Source: Paeniglutamicibacter antarcticus | GTDB lineage: Bacteria > Actinomycetota > Actinomycetes > Actinomycetales > Micrococcaceae | Direction: 5' to 3' | Assembly: GCF_900010755.1 (NCBI RefSeq) | Contig: NZ_CZJT01000103.1 | Span: forward strand, 351,053-415,052 | Length of the DNA stretch: 64,000 nucleotides | Shown: in pieces, positions 7,936 through 16,798 of the stretch | Position numbering within the stretch: the first letter of the stretch is position 1 | Layout of the letters: every line of letters begins with the position of its first letter | Notes under the pieces: model-generated | Databases searched by the model: none | Seen by the model: the letters and a program-made list of their open reading frames with translations, nothing else | What the model was told of the DNA's origin: nothing | Translations under genes and position numbers: made by a program

Positions 7936-9657
7936 TTAGCTGGCGGTGATGCGCAACCGTTTGCGGGTATCGGCAACCACCGCGGATAGCCCCGTGCCCG
8001 AAAGCCACGCGCCAACCACCTCGAGCCCCGGGGTGTTGGCTGCACGTTCGCGGATCGCCGCGACTCGCGCAGCATGCCCGGTGGTGGCAAACGGCAGGGC
8101 GCCGGAGTAGCGGATGACGTCGAATCCCAGCACGTCCCCCGCGGTGATTTCCAGGTCCAGCAGCGTGGAGGCATCTTTCAATGCCGCGTTGCGCAGCGTG
8201 GTGTCATCCGCGTTGGCCAGCGAACCCGCGGCATCGTTCAGCCGCCCGTAGGACAGCCGCAGCACGTGGGATCCGGGACCCGATTCGTCGCCCAGCCACT
8301 GCCATTTGGCGGTGCCGTGGGTCAGTGCCTTCGCGCCGACGTTTTCCACGGTGGGTGCCACCAGCAGGCCGGTGCCGCGAGGGGCATCGTCGAGTTCCGG
8401 TTTGTCGATGACCAGGGTGACAAGTGAGATGCCCGCGCCGGGTGCCGGGCGGTCTGCGGCGAATGCCGGGTCGATGCCTTCCAGCAGGTCCGTGGCGATC
8501 TCTCCGGGGGTCGCGATGACCACCCGGGAGAAGAACCCTGCAGCAGGATCAGGGGTTTCTTCGTGCTTTTTGCCGTCGGCACCCTTTTTGTCGGTGTGCT
8601 TTTCTGAGTGCTTGTCGGTGTGCTTGTGCGCCCCCGCGTCGGCGGCGTCGGCGCCCTCGGGGGCCACCGGGAAGCCCAGTTCAAAGGTGTGCCCCGCATC
8701 CTGCGCATCAGTGTGGTGGCGCACCACGGCAACCGGTGTGCCGGAAAGCAGCACCACGTTTGCTGCGCGAAGGTCCTTCAGCAGGGCCGCGGTGAGCCTG
8801 TGCATGCCGCCGTTCAGCGATGCGACGGCGGAACCCGCAGGCGCCGCGGCACGCATTGCCGCCACCGCGCGGGCCAGCGAACCGTGCTTGAGCACCGCTG
8901 CGCGCAGCCCGGGGGCCACCGCATCGACATCCAGGGTGTCAGGGTCCGCCGAATGCACCCCGGAAACCACCGGGGTGACAAGGTTTTCCAGCACCGCGGT
9001 GCCCATCCGGGAGCGCACCAAGGCCCCCAGGGACAGCTCGCCCTCCAGCAGCTTCTTGGATACAGGTGTGATCAGGTCCGCGGCCGCACGCAGGGCACCG
9101 GTACGGCCCACGGCGCTGCGTACTTCCTCGGCCCACGGGTCCCCCGGGATGCCCAGGATGCCGGTGGCAGGCAACGGCTGGGCCGCTGACTCGTGACCGC
9201 GTTTGAGGTAGAGCCAGGCTCCGCCCGCTTTTGGTGTGACGATGTCATCGCCGAGCCCGAGCTCGCCCAGCAGTTCGGCAACCGCGGTGGAGCGGGTGGC
9301 GAAGGATTCGGCTCCGGCATCAAGTACCAGGCCGGCGACCTCGTGGGCGCACACACAGCCACCGAAGTGGCCCGAGGCCTCATACACGGTGACCGCGTGG
9401 CCGCTCATGGCCAGCTCGCGGGCGGCCACCAGCCCGGAGATCCCGCCGCCGATGACGGCTGCGCGCGGACCTGTTGGCGCAGTGGCCTTGGCCGCGCCGG
9501 CACGTTGTTCACCGGCACGGGCACGTTGCAGCAGACGCATGGCGTGGGCCGCGGCGTTGGAGGCCACCGGCACACGCTTGGCCTTGGAAGCGGCCCCCGG
9601 TTCCGGTGCCGCGTCGGCGGGGTTGGAGGCGGGCTGCTCTGGTGCGTTTGACTGCAT
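7936..9657 (-). CDS. hemY: Coproporphyrinogen/protoporphyrinogen oxidase with His/Lys-rich insert
   Basis: An FAD-dependent oxidase; with hemQ adjacent the expected role is oxidation of coproporphyrinogen III to coproporphyrin III (CgoX). 573 residues, longer than the usual 450-500. The dinucleotide motif VIGGGISG is at 69-75, followed by VYEASGHFGG. Two additions explain the length: an Ala/Pro-rich N-terminal extension of about 60 residues and a hydrophilic insert at about 340-371 holding repeats of HTDKHSEKHTDKK character. The ATG has an AGGAAGAG ribosome site, so the extension is likely translated. hemQ follows after a 157-bp repeat-containing gap. Confidence 0.93.
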   Translation of the reverse strand: MQSNAPEQPASNPADAAPEPGAASKAKRVPVASNAAAHAMRLLQRARAGEQRAGAAKATAPTGPRAAVIGGGISGLVAARELAMSGHAVTVYEASGHFGGCVCAHEVAGLVLDAGAESFATRSTAVAELLGELGLGDDIVTPKAGGAWLYLKRGHESAAQPLPATGILGIPGDPWAEEVRSAVGRTGALRAAADLITPVSKKLLEGELSLGALVRSRMGTAVLENLVTPVVSGVHSADPDTLDVDAVAPGLRAAVLKHGSLARAVAAMRAAAPAGSAVASLNGGMHRLTAALLKDLRAANVVLLSGTPVAVVRHHTDAQDAGHTFELGFPVAPEGADAADAGAHKHTDKHSEKHTDKKGADGKKHEETPDPAAGFFSRVVIATPGEIATDLLEGIDPAFAADRPAPGAGISLVTLVIDKPELDDAPRGTGLLVAPTVENVGAKALTHGTAKWQWLGDESGPGSHVLRLSYGRLNDAAGSLANADDTTLRNAALKDASTLLDLEITAGDVLGFDVIRYSGALPFATTGHAARVAAIRERAANTPGLEVVGAWLSGTGLSAVVADTRKRLRITAS

Positions 9658-9785
9658 GATCTCTTCCTGAAAACTGGGGTGCCAGCATCTCGTGTCCCCC
9701 GCCCGCCCCGCGGACCCCGGCTAAGGGAGTACGTTGCCGCGGGGCAGAACTTGCGGGGAAAGCTGATATTGACCGTCTTTACAGC

Positions 9786-10856
9786 TTAACGCGCTACCGG
9801 TGCTATCGAGTGGATGAGTTCAACCACACGGGTCAGGGTTTCCGGGTTGGTCTCCGGCGGGACGCCGTGGCCAAGGTTTGCCACGTGGCCCGGTGCACTC
9901 TCGCCGGCGGCGAGCACCGCACGCACATGAGCCTCGAGCACTTCCCACGGGGCCTCGAGCAGCGCCGGGTCGATGTTGCCCTGCAACGGGATGTCCCCGC
10001 CCAGGCGGCGGTTGGCCTCATCCAGTGGCAGCCGGTAGTCAACGCCCATCACATCGACGCCCACGTTGCGCATGGCTGGCAGCAGTTCGGAGGTGCCGGT
10101 GCCAAAGTGGATCAGCGGGACGTCCAGGTCGCGCACGTGATCCAGGGCGCGTGCCGAGGACGGGGCGACGAAGTTGGTGTAGTCGGCCAGCGAGAGCGAT
10201 CCTGCCCAGGAGTCAAAGAGCTGGCCGGCGGAGGCGCCTGCCTCGATCTGTGCGCGCAGGAACGCACCGGAGGCATCGGCTGCCCAGTTGGCAAGCTCTT
10301 CCCAGACGCCTGGCTCCGCGTGCATCATGGTGCGCGGGCCCAGGTGGTCGCGCGACGGGCGTCCCTCAACCATGTAGGCGGCAACCGTGAACGGCGCTCC
10401 GGCGAAGCCGATCAGCGGGGTCTTGCCCAGCTGTTCGACGGTCATCGACACTGCCTCGCGGATCGGATCCAGCGCGGCGTCGGTCATCTTCGGCAAAGCG
10501 CGCACATCGGCTGCGGTGCGCACCGGGGATGCCAGCACGGGGCCGACGCCCGGGACGATGTCCACGTCGATGCCGGCAAGCTTCAGCGGGATGACGATGT
10601 CGGAGAAGAAGATCCCGGCATCGACATCGTGGCGGCGCACCGGCTGCAAGGTGATCTCGGAGGCCATCTCCGGGCGCAGGCACGATTCAAGCATCTGGGT
10701 GCCCTCGCGCAGCTTGCGGTATTCGGGCAGCGAGCGCCCGGCCTGGCGCATAAACCACACGGGGCGGCGGCTGGGGCTCTTGCCCCGGTAGGCGGAAATC
10801 AACGGCGAATCAAGGGTTCGACCGTCCATCATCGGGTGGTTCTGGCTCAACGTCAT
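9786..10856 (-). CDS. hemE: Uroporphyrinogen decarboxylase
   Basis: Removes four acetate carboxyls of uroporphyrinogen III to give coproporphyrinogen III. 356 residues. The family signature [19 protein letters not shown] lies near the N-terminus, and [17 protein letters not shown] and a C-terminal [13 protein letters not shown] segment are intact. It is the first gene of the leftward heme operon and is divergent from hemA with a 123-bp shared control region. No convincing ribosome site precedes the ATG at 10856; the second methionine pair at 10832-10827 is an alternative start. Confidence 0.96.
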   Translation of the reverse strand: MTLSQNHPMMDGRTLDSPLISAYRGKSPSRRPVWFMRQAGRSLPEYRKLREGTQMLESCLRPEMASEITLQPVRRHDVDAGIFFSDIVIPLKLAGIDVDIVPGVGPVLASPVRTAADVRALPKMTDAALDPIREAVSMTVEQLGKTPLIGFAGAPFTVAAYMVEGRPSRDHLGPRTMMHAEPGVWEELANWAADASGAFLRAQIEAGASAGQLFDSWAGSLSLADYTNFVAPSSARALDHVRDLDVPLIHFGTGTSELLPAMRNVGVDVMGVDYRLPLDEANRRLGGDIPLQGNIDPALLEAPWEVLEAHVRAVLAAGESAPGHVANLGHGVPPETNPETLTRVVELIHSIAPVAR

Positions 10857-10940
10857 ATCAATGATTGTGCCAAGTTGTTGCGCCGAATAGTAATCGGATC
10901 GCCCCGGGTGAAACCGGAGGCAATACCGAACGGCGCACAG

Positions 10941-10979
10941 TTCTCTACAAATCGTAGAAAGGGTTACTATAGAAACACT
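10941..10979 (+). promoter_or_regulatory. hemA promoter, probably leaderless, with imperfect inverted repeat
   Basis: TACTATAGA (10965-10973) supplies a -10 box; read as TATAGA it lies exactly 6 nt before the hemA GTG. No ribosome site is present. Immediately upstream, TTCTCTAC-AAATC-GTAGAAA (10941-10960) is an imperfect inverted repeat that could bind a regulator shared with hemE. Confidence 0.5.
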
Positions 10980-12317
10980 GTGGTTTTACTATCTCTTGTT
11001 GCATCCCATTCAGACATCGACCTCGAGACCGTGGCAAAGATCAGCGCCGACGCCTCCCAGGTCGCTTCCGTCGTGCTCGCTTCTGCAAGCCCCGTCGCCG
11101 GTGCCATCACGCTCGCCACCTGCAACCGCTATGAAATTTACTGCGAGGTCCCGCACTTCGATGACCTCCCGGCTGCCCGCGCCTCGTTGATCTCGCAGAT
11201 CTCCGCCAGCACCGGGCTCAGCGAGCAAACAGTCTCCAGCGCGCTGGTCTCCAAGACCGAGCATGAGGTGGTTTCCCACCTCTTCTCCGTGGGCGCAGGA
11301 CTGGACTCGGCAGTCATCGGCGAACGCGAAATCGCCGGCCAGGTTCGCCGGGCCCTGAATGAGGCACAAGCCGCGGGAACAGCCACCGGCTCCCTGGTCC
11401 GCCTCTTCCAGACGGCCTCGCGCACCGCCAAGGAAGTCGGCTCGCGCACCGCCCTTGGATCGCGTGGCCTCTCGGTGGTCTCCGTGGCCCTGGACCTGGC
11501 CACCGACCTGAGCTCGGAACCGTCGTGGGCCAACAAGAACATCGTCATCTTCGGCACCGGCGCCTATGCGGGTGCCACGATGTCGCTGCTGCGCGAACGC
11601 AAGGCAAAGAACATTTCGGTGTTCTCGGCCTCGGGTCGCGCCGAGGCCTTCGTCTCCACCCGCGGCGGCAGCGCAGTTAACGAAGAAACCCTCGAGGGCG
11701 CGTTGGCTGCTGCCGACATCCTGATTGGCTGCAGCGGCTCGGACCACCGGTTGATGAACCAAGACATTGCCGCCCTTGACCGCGGTGGCCGTCCGCTGAT
11801 CGCCATCGACCTGGCCCTGACCCATGACTTCGACCCGGAGCTGGGCCAATTGCCCGGCGTCGAGCTGATCAACCTCGAATCGGTGCGCATGGCAGCACCC
11901 GACGAACAGGCCCAGGCGTTGCACCAGGCACGCAGCATCGTGCAGGGGGCAACCGACACGTTCGCCCTTGAACAGCGTGAACGCGCTGCCGACACGGCAA
12001 TCATTGCCCTGCGCAAGCACACCCAGTCGGTGCTCGAGGCAGAGGTGGAGAAGGTTCGCGCGCAGCACGGTTGCACGGCCGCCGCCGAAGAGGTCGAGTT
12101 CGCGATGCGCCGCATGATGCGCCAGCTATTGCACGTGCCAACGGTTCGCGCCCGCGAACTTGCCGCCGAGGGCCGCGCCGGGGACTACATCCAGGCACTT
12201 GAAACCCTCTACGGGCTCGAAGTTGGAATGCCAATGGCCCCGGCTGCCACCGCCGCCACCGCTGGCTGCCCGGTCAGCGGACAGCCGACGGCAGCGCCCC
12301 TGAGCAAAATCGGCTAA
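10980..12317 (+). CDS. hemA: Glutamyl-tRNA reductase
   Basis: NADPH-dependent reduction of glutamyl-tRNA(Glu) to glutamate-1-semialdehyde, the committed step of tetrapyrrole synthesis. 445 residues. The catalytic cysteine is in [13 protein letters not shown] near residue 47; the next block, [20 protein letters not shown], is a family signature. A Rossmann domain begins at [13 protein letters not shown], and a C-terminal dimerisation helix and Ala/Pro-rich tail follow. The GTG at 10980 is chosen because the family N-terminus starts there and a -10 box sits just before it; longer frames upstream would overlap hemE antisense. Divergent from the rest of the heme operon. Confidence 0.95.
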   Translation: MVLLSLVASHSDIDLETVAKISADASQVASVVLASASPVAGAITLATCNRYEIYCEVPHFDDLPAARASLISQISASTGLSEQTVSSALVSKTEHEVVSHLFSVGAGLDSAVIGEREIAGQVRRALNEAQAAGTATGSLVRLFQTASRTAKEVGSRTALGSRGLSVVSVALDLATDLSSEPSWANKNIVIFGTGAYAGATMSLLRERKAKNISVFSASGRAEAFVSTRGGSAVNEETLEGALAAADILIGCSGSDHRLMNQDIAALDRGGRPLIAIDLALTHDFDPELGQLPGVELINLESVRMAAPDEQAQALHQARSIVQGATDTFALEQRERAADTAIIALRKHTQSVLEAEVEKVRAQHGCTAAAEEVEFAMRRMMRQLLHVPTVRARELAAEGRAGDYIQALETLYGLEVGMPMAPAATAATAGCPVSGQPTAAPLSKIG

Positions 12318-12359
12318 ACACGGATACTGTGCCCAGCACACATTCCAATAAGCTTCAAA

Positions 12360-12405
12360 AAAGAGTAGTGCGGTGGATCCGTTTGGATCCACCGCACTAC
12401 TCTTT
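12360..12405. terminator. Bidirectional terminator between hemA and the SH3-domain gene
   Basis: A perfect 21-bp inverted repeat with a GTTT loop (arms 12360-12380 and 12385-12405), preceded by an A-run and followed by TTT, lies between two convergent genes. Confidence 0.88.
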
Positions 12406-12436
12406 CCCCCTGGTGGAGCGCTTCGAAACCGGCTTG

Positions 12437-13534
12437 CTAGGCCCCCGCGGGGCGTTTGCCCGCCAGCAACGATGCCGCCGCCTGGTTTTGGGCGGACGTG
12501 CACTTGCCCTGGTAGCCGGCAATGTAAGTGCTGCCGTTGGCGAGCGTGCCGGTGCGCTTGGCCCCCATCCGCTCACTCATGCAATCTGCAAGATGCTCGA
12601 TGCCGCGGCCGTCACGACGCGGATTGATCTTCTCCGCGTACTTCGTCAATTTGGCGAAGCCCGAGGGATAGACCTTGAACTGCTGCATGTGTGCGCATTC
12701 GTGCAGTGCCACCGCCTTGATGTTCCCTGCATTCGGATCATTGTTTCCGATACGGCTGAGGGTAATCCGGCGCGGGATCGATTCCGCATAGTATTCGCCA
12801 CGCTTCTTGCTCACGCGTACGTCCACCGACGGGCAGTACTTGGCGATGTTCTTTCGCACCATGCTGGCCCAGGTTGCATCGGAATAGGATTTTGGTCCCG
12901 GACCAGCAGTCGCATCGAGCGAGACCGACCTGATGTCTTTGCTGGCGACCCAACCGGTCTTGCCCGCGTATTGAACCTGAACCCATTGGTTCTTGTTGGT
13001 CCTGGCATTGTTCAGCGTCCCGACCGTGTAATCGGTAGGCAGCTTGGCGAGTGTCTTACCGGCCGCGGCCCCGGCACGCAACGCGGTGCCTCGCTTGGTG
13101 GTGTAGTTTGCCACGGAAACACGCTTGACGCTTGAGGATTTCACCCAGGCGTCCTGTCCGAAGAACTTGATTTGCGTGTGTCCGGCCGATGTCTTGCCAG
13201 TGCCCCAGACGGCATAGCCCTTTGAGGCTGACCCCAACGTGGCTCCGCTGCTCTTCCCGGAGCGCGGTTTGATGGTCGTAGTGCTGATATAGCGCGGTTT
13301 GGAATAGGTCACGACGCTTTTCCCCGATAGCCGCTGCGTGTCTTCAGCTTCGGCATGCACGGCATCCTGCTCGGAACCCTGAGCAGCAAGGCTCATATTT
13401 TGGGAAATTTCCGGTGGGGTGGACAGTGCACTGGTATTGATATTTGCAATTGGTACCGGTGAGAGCGCCAATAAACTTACAAGGGTAAGTAATAGAACTT
13501 TCAATGTGTGCCTTAACCTCAGTGCCCTCCCCAC
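12437..13534 (-). CDS. Secreted SH3-repeat protein with HExxH metallopeptidase-like motif
   Basis: No named family is recognised. A hydrophobic signal segment (KVLLLTLVSLLALSPVPIA) is followed by a Ser/Thr-rich linker, then two bacterial SH3-like units, the second ending KTGWVASKDIRSV. The C-terminal third contains ALHECAHMQQ at about residues 275-284, which fits the HExxH zinc motif, with a downstream GIEHLADCMSE that could give a third ligand. The inferred role is a cell-wall-associated or extracellular peptidase or wall-binding protein. Start is uncertain: GTG at 13534 is used, GTG at 13561 and TTG at 13504 (AAGG seven bases upstream) are alternatives. Base composition is less GC-rich near the 5' end than in neighbours. 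Confidence 0.75.
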   Translation of the reverse strand: MGRALRLRHTLKVLLLTLVSLLALSPVPIANINTSALSTPPEISQNMSLAAQGSEQDAVHAEAEDTQRLSGKSVVTYSKPRYISTTTIKPRSGKSSGATLGSASKGYAVWGTGKTSAGHTQIKFFGQDAWVKSSSVKRVSVANYTTKRGTALRAGAAAGKTLAKLPTDYTVGTLNNARTNKNQWVQVQYAGKTGWVASKDIRSVSLDATAGPGPKSYSDATWASMVRKNIAKYCPSVDVRVSKKRGEYYAESIPRRITLSRIGNNDPNAGNIKAVALHECAHMQQFKVYPSGFAKLTKYAEKINPRRDGRGIEHLADCMSERMGAKRTGTLANGSTYIAGYQGKCTSAQNQAAASLLAGKRPAGA

Positions 13535-13651
13535 AGAGCAACACTTCAGTATGGTAAACACAGACTATGTGAATTTTATTAGTTCTGCATGTTTTCTATA
13601 CATAATTTCTTCTTCCCAGAGCGAACCCGTGTTTTTGCCCACTCTGCCTCC

Positions 13652-14878
13652 TCAGTATGTCGAAAGCGATGGGTCTACATCACTGATCCAGGCAAGCATG
13701 CCTCCGGCCAGGTGGCTTACAGCTGCATAGTTTTCAGATTGAAGATAACGCAGCACTTCTGCCGAACGACCACCGGACTTGCAGTGGAGAATAACCTGGG
13801 TGTCTTTCGGCAACGTGATCTCACCGGAAAGGATCGCCCCGCGAGGGGCAAGAACTGCACCGGGAATCGAAACGATCTCGTGTTCGCCCGCTTCGCGTAC
13901 ATCAACGAGCAAGAATTCCCGGGCACCGGATTCCCGTTCCTGAAGCAACCGGGCAAGTTCAACGGCGCTGACGCTTGGCACGTCTTCGGTGAGCCCGGGT
14001 GGTTTCGGGCCGGCACAGAATGCCTCGTAGTTGGGCAGCAATGCTGTGATCTTCGGGGCCTCGGGGTCCGGTTCGAGGCGGACCTCGCGCCAGCGCATGT
14101 CCAAGGAGTCCAAGACCAGCACCCGGCCCATCAAGGACCGCCCCACCCCTGTGATGAGCTTGATGGTTTCTGCCACCATGACCGATCCGATTTGGGCGCA
14201 CAGCACACCGAAGACACCCCCTTCGGAACAGGAAGGCACACTGCCCGCCGGCGGCGGAACCGGGTAAAGGTCACGGTAGTTCGGGCCGTGCGCATCCCAG
14301 AAAACACTGACCTGCCCGTCAAAACGCAAGATTGATCCCCAGACATACGGCTTGCCGCACAGCACTGCCGCATCGTTGACAAGATAGCGCGTGGCAAAAT
14401 TATCGGTGCCGTCCAGGATCACGTCGTACCCGGAGAAAATCTCCAGCACGTTTTCTGCATCAAGCCGGTGCGAATAAATATTCACATCGATCAGCGGGTT
14501 CAGCTCCTTGATGCGTGCGGCCGCCGATTCTGTCTTGAGTTGCCCGATGGCAGCCACCGAATGGACAACCTGGCGCTGCAGGTTCCCCAGGTCCACCACG
14601 TCGTCGTCGATGATCCCGATGGTGCCGATGCCCGCGGCCGCCAGGTAGAGCAACGCGGGTGAACCCAATCCGCCGGCGCCGATGACCAGCACCTTGGCAT
14701 TTTTCAGCCGCAGCTGCCCCGCCATCCCGATCTCCGGGATGATGATCTGCCGCGAATAGCGCAGCAGTTCCTCCGGTGTGAGCCCGGGGCCCGGTTCAAC
14801 CAGCGGCCCGGGGCGCGAATCTGCACGTGGCTGGGTGAATGCACCTGTTGAAGCACTTGAGTGCTGGCGGGAATCCAT
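13652..14878 (-). CDS. moeZ: MoeZ-type adenylyltransferase / sulfurtransferase (ThiF domain plus rhodanese)
   Basis: An E1-like enzyme that adenylates the C-terminal glycine of small sulfur-carrier proteins and passes sulfur through its rhodanese domain, serving molybdopterin, thiamine or cysteine routes. 408 residues. The ThiF domain has the nucleotide motif VIGAGGLGSP near residue 67, DGTDNFATRYLVND, and the cysteine in VPSCSEGG near 215. The rhodanese domain at about 305-405 has its active cysteine C366 in HCKSGGRSAE, so sulfur transfer should be functional. The ATG follows a TAAGGT -10 box by six bases, so the mRNA is probably leaderless. It is divergent from a TetR gene. Confidence 0.9.
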   Translation of the reverse strand: MDSRQHSSASTGAFTQPRADSRPGPLVEPGPGLTPEELLRYSRQIIIPEIGMAGQLRLKNAKVLVIGAGGLGSPALLYLAAAGIGTIGIIDDDVVDLGNLQRQVVHSVAAIGQLKTESAAARIKELNPLIDVNIYSHRLDAENVLEIFSGYDVILDGTDNFATRYLVNDAAVLCGKPYVWGSILRFDGQVSVFWDAHGPNYRDLYPVPPPAGSVPSCSEGGVFGVLCAQIGSVMVAETIKLITGVGRSLMGRVLVLDSLDMRWREVRLEPDPEAPKITALLPNYEAFCAGPKPPGLTEDVPSVSAVELARLLQERESGAREFLLVDVREAGEHEIVSIPGAVLAPRGAILSGEITLPKDTQVILHCKSGGRSAEVLRYLQSENYAAVSHLAGGMLAWISDVDPSLSTY

Positions 14879-14884
14879 GAATTT

Positions 14885-14890
14885 ACCTTA
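14885..14890 (-). promoter_or_regulatory. -10 box of moeZ (leaderless)
   Basis: TAAGGT on the minus strand, six bases before the ATG; no ribosome site fits. Confidence 0.55.
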
Positions 14891-14961
14891 GCCCCGAACA
14901 CGCTGTCCGGCGCGCTACTTGCTCTTCATTACCCGAGAGTAGACTTGCACGAAGGACCACC

Positions 14962-15618
14962 GTGCACCGCGGTGGATTTGACCGCGAAAGAGCCGAAGTG
15001 ACAACTACCCCCAACCGTGGCGTCCGTACCCAGCGCATGCCACGTGAGGCACGCCGCCGCCAGCTGCTCCAGGCAGCCCACCAGGTATTCGTCGCCCATG
15101 GTTTCCACGGCGCATCGATGGACGAGATCGCCGACGTCGCAGAGGTTTCCAAGCCGGTGCTTTACCAGCATTTCCCCGGCAAGCGGGAGCTCTACATCGC
15201 CCTGCTCGATGAGCACATGGACGAATTCAGTACGTTGCTGCAAACCGCCATGGATTCAACCAGCGACAACAAACTCCGGGTCAGTGCCACCATCCACGCC
15301 TATTACGAGTACATTGCCCGCGATTCGCAGGCCTTCAGGCTCATTTTCGAATCCGATGTCCTGAACGACGAGGTCATCAGCGAACGCATTGAGGCCTTCA
15401 ACGCGAAGTTTGCCCTAGGTATCGCGGAGATCATTGCCGAGGACACCAAGCTGCCCCCTGCCCAGGCGCTGCTGATGGGACGGGCCATGGCCGGCATGGC
15501 GCAGGTTTCGGCCCGTTACTGGGTGGACCTGAGCGAAGAAGTGAGCATGGAGGAAGCCAGTAAATTGGTTTCGCGTTTAGCTTGGCGCGGAATCGGTCGC
15601 TTCCCGAAAGAATCCTGA
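14962..15618 (+). CDS. TetR/AcrR-family transcriptional regulator
   Basis: An N-terminal TetR DNA-binding domain spans about residues 27-75: RQLLQAAHQVFVAHGFHGASMDEIADVAEVSKPVLYQHFPGKRELY covers helices 1-4 with the usual VLYQHF signature. A ligand and dimer domain follows to residue 218. The GTG at 14962 is chosen because GAAGGA lies five bases upstream and a TAGACT -10 box at 14940 would start the mRNA just before it; a GTG at 14998 is the alternative. DUF3107 follows after 69 bp, a pairing common in Actinobacteria. The ligand is unknown; divergence from moeZ suggests possible control of that promoter. Confidence 0.9.
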   Translation: MHRGGFDRERAEVTTTPNRGVRTQRMPREARRRQLLQAAHQVFVAHGFHGASMDEIADVAEVSKPVLYQHFPGKRELYIALLDEHMDEFSTLLQTAMDSTSDNKLRVSATIHAYYEYIARDSQAFRLIFESDVLNDEVISERIEAFNAKFALGIAEIIAEDTKLPPAQALLMGRAMAGMAQVSARYWVDLSEEVSMEEASKLVSRLAWRGIGRFPKES

Positions 15619-15687
15619 AGTAAGTTCGGATCAGAAGTTTCTCGGTGCCACTGGGCATCGATGTACGTAAAAACCAGGAAGGCCACC

Positions 15688-15909
15688 ATGGACGTTCGCA
15701 TTGGAATTCAGAATGTTGCCCGCGAGATCGTAATCGAGTCCGCCGAAAACGCGGAAGAGCTGGCAAAGCGCGTCTCCGACGCCCTGAGCGCCGGTGGCGA
15801 ATTGCGCCTGACCGATTCCAAGGGCCGCCTCATGCTGGTTCCTGTCGCAGGCATCGCCTACGTTGAAATCGGTGTTGAGGAAGCACGCCGCGTGGGCTTC
15901 GCCCACTAG
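15688..15909 (+). CDS. DUF3107 family small protein
   Basis: 73 residues, full length for DUF3107, a small alpha/beta protein found next to TetR and DEAD-helicase genes in Actinobacteria and of unknown function. The sequence starts MDVRIGIQNVAREIVIES and ends with VAGIAYVEIGVEEARRVGF, the conserved family end. The start has an AGGAAGG ribosome site seven bases upstream. A strong terminator follows, so TetR and this gene probably form a two-gene unit. Confidence 0.88.
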   Translation: MDVRIGIQNVAREIVIESAENAEELAKRVSDALSAGGELRLTDSKGRLMLVPVAGIAYVEIGVEEARRVGFAH

Positions 15910-15942
15910 TCGGTTCTTCACCAAGACTGGTTTTCAACCCAA

Positions 15943-15990
15943 GGGGGCGCCGGGACTGCACTGATGTGCAGGCCCGGCGCCCCCTCTCGT
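15943..15990 (+). terminator. Terminator after DUF3107 gene
   Basis: A GC-rich 12-bp stem (15943-15954 with 15973-15984), extended inside by CTGCA/TGCAG, is followed by TCTCGTT. It lies 34 bp after the DUF3107 stop. Confidence 0.75.
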
Positions 15991-16073
15991 TAAACCCAGT
16001 CGTTAAACCCTGGTCGTTAACCATCCACTGCGGAAATCCGCTGGAACTGCCCGGGTGGCCACGGGCCCAGGAT

Positions 16074-16748
16074 CTACATATCCACTGTCAGCCCGGGAAC
16101 TTCCGGTTCGGCGCACAGGCACATTCGGTTGCCGTCCGGATCCGTGTACACCACCCAACGCGGGGCGGAGGAATCATCTCCGGGGCCCGTTGCCGGCTCC
16201 ATCTTCTCGCGTGCAACAGTGAATTCCGAGCGGGCAACCAACCTGTCAATGTGGATGCGGTTCTCGTTCGGGGTATCGGTCTGCTGGAACCAGATCGGAG
16301 GGTTGCGCCGCTCCGGATCGACCAGATCCCCCTCACGGACCTTGCGGTAACCCATGGAAGCCGCCCAGAACCCTTCAAGCGCCGTGGGGTCCTGCGTGTC
16401 AATGGCCAGGGTCAGGTCCTGGTGGCGGTGCGGAACCGAGATGGCGCCGGAGTCCGCCGCGGCAAATTCCAGCAGCGTCGCGAGGTCAATGTCGCGTTCG
16501 GTTATTTCCCCACCCATGTCATGGGAGGTGGTCCTCAGGAAGATGGTGTTCCAACGCCAGTCAACATCCGGGTGGTGGCCCTGGCGCTCGGCGGCCTCGG
16601 CGACAATCGCCAAGAAGTCAACGGCTTCCCGTGAGGTGGCGAATGACCAGGCGCAGACCAGCGCGCCCTGGCGTTCACGCCATGATGGCAGGGCCTTCAA
16701 CGCCCTGGAAATCTCGTAGGCGTCCATGATGCGTTTGTTCGAATCCAT
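16074..16748 (-). CDS. Pterin-4a-carbinolamine dehydratase fused to a glyoxalase-like (VOC) domain
   Basis: Residues 1-95 match the 4a-hydroxytetrahydrobiopterin dehydratase fold. The motif AERQGHHPDVDWRWN with later TTSHDMGGEITERDIDLA carries the catalytic histidine pair and the conserved H-D-x-G-G(L/I)T block. Residues about 105-224 look like a vicinal-oxygen-chelate (glyoxalase-like) domain ending WVVYTDPDGNRMCLCAEPE, the usual VOC terminus. 224 residues in all. The pterin hydroxylase it would serve is not in the window, so the substrate is open. The start has GAAGGA at six bases and a TATATG upstream. The ferritin-like gene is 50 bp upstream on the same strand. Confidence 0.87.
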   Translation of the reverse strand: MDSNKRIMDAYEISRALKALPSWRERQGALVCAWSFATSREAVDFLAIVAEAAERQGHHPDVDWRWNTIFLRTTSHDMGGEITERDIDLATLLEFAAADSGAISVPHRHQDLTLAIDTQDPTALEGFWAASMGYRKVREGDLVDPERRNPPIWFQQTDTPNENRIHIDRLVARSEFTVAREKMEPATGPGDDSSAPRWVVYTDPDGNRMCLCAEPEVPGLTVDM

Positions 16749-16798
16749 CGTCGTTCCTTCATATAGCGCGGGGCGGTGCGGTGTTGCGAGGGCAGTAA

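Noticed and set aside
9810..10979. 390-codon upstream extension of hemA
   Set aside because: It overlaps hemE antisense and the family N-terminus begins at 10980 next to a -10 box.
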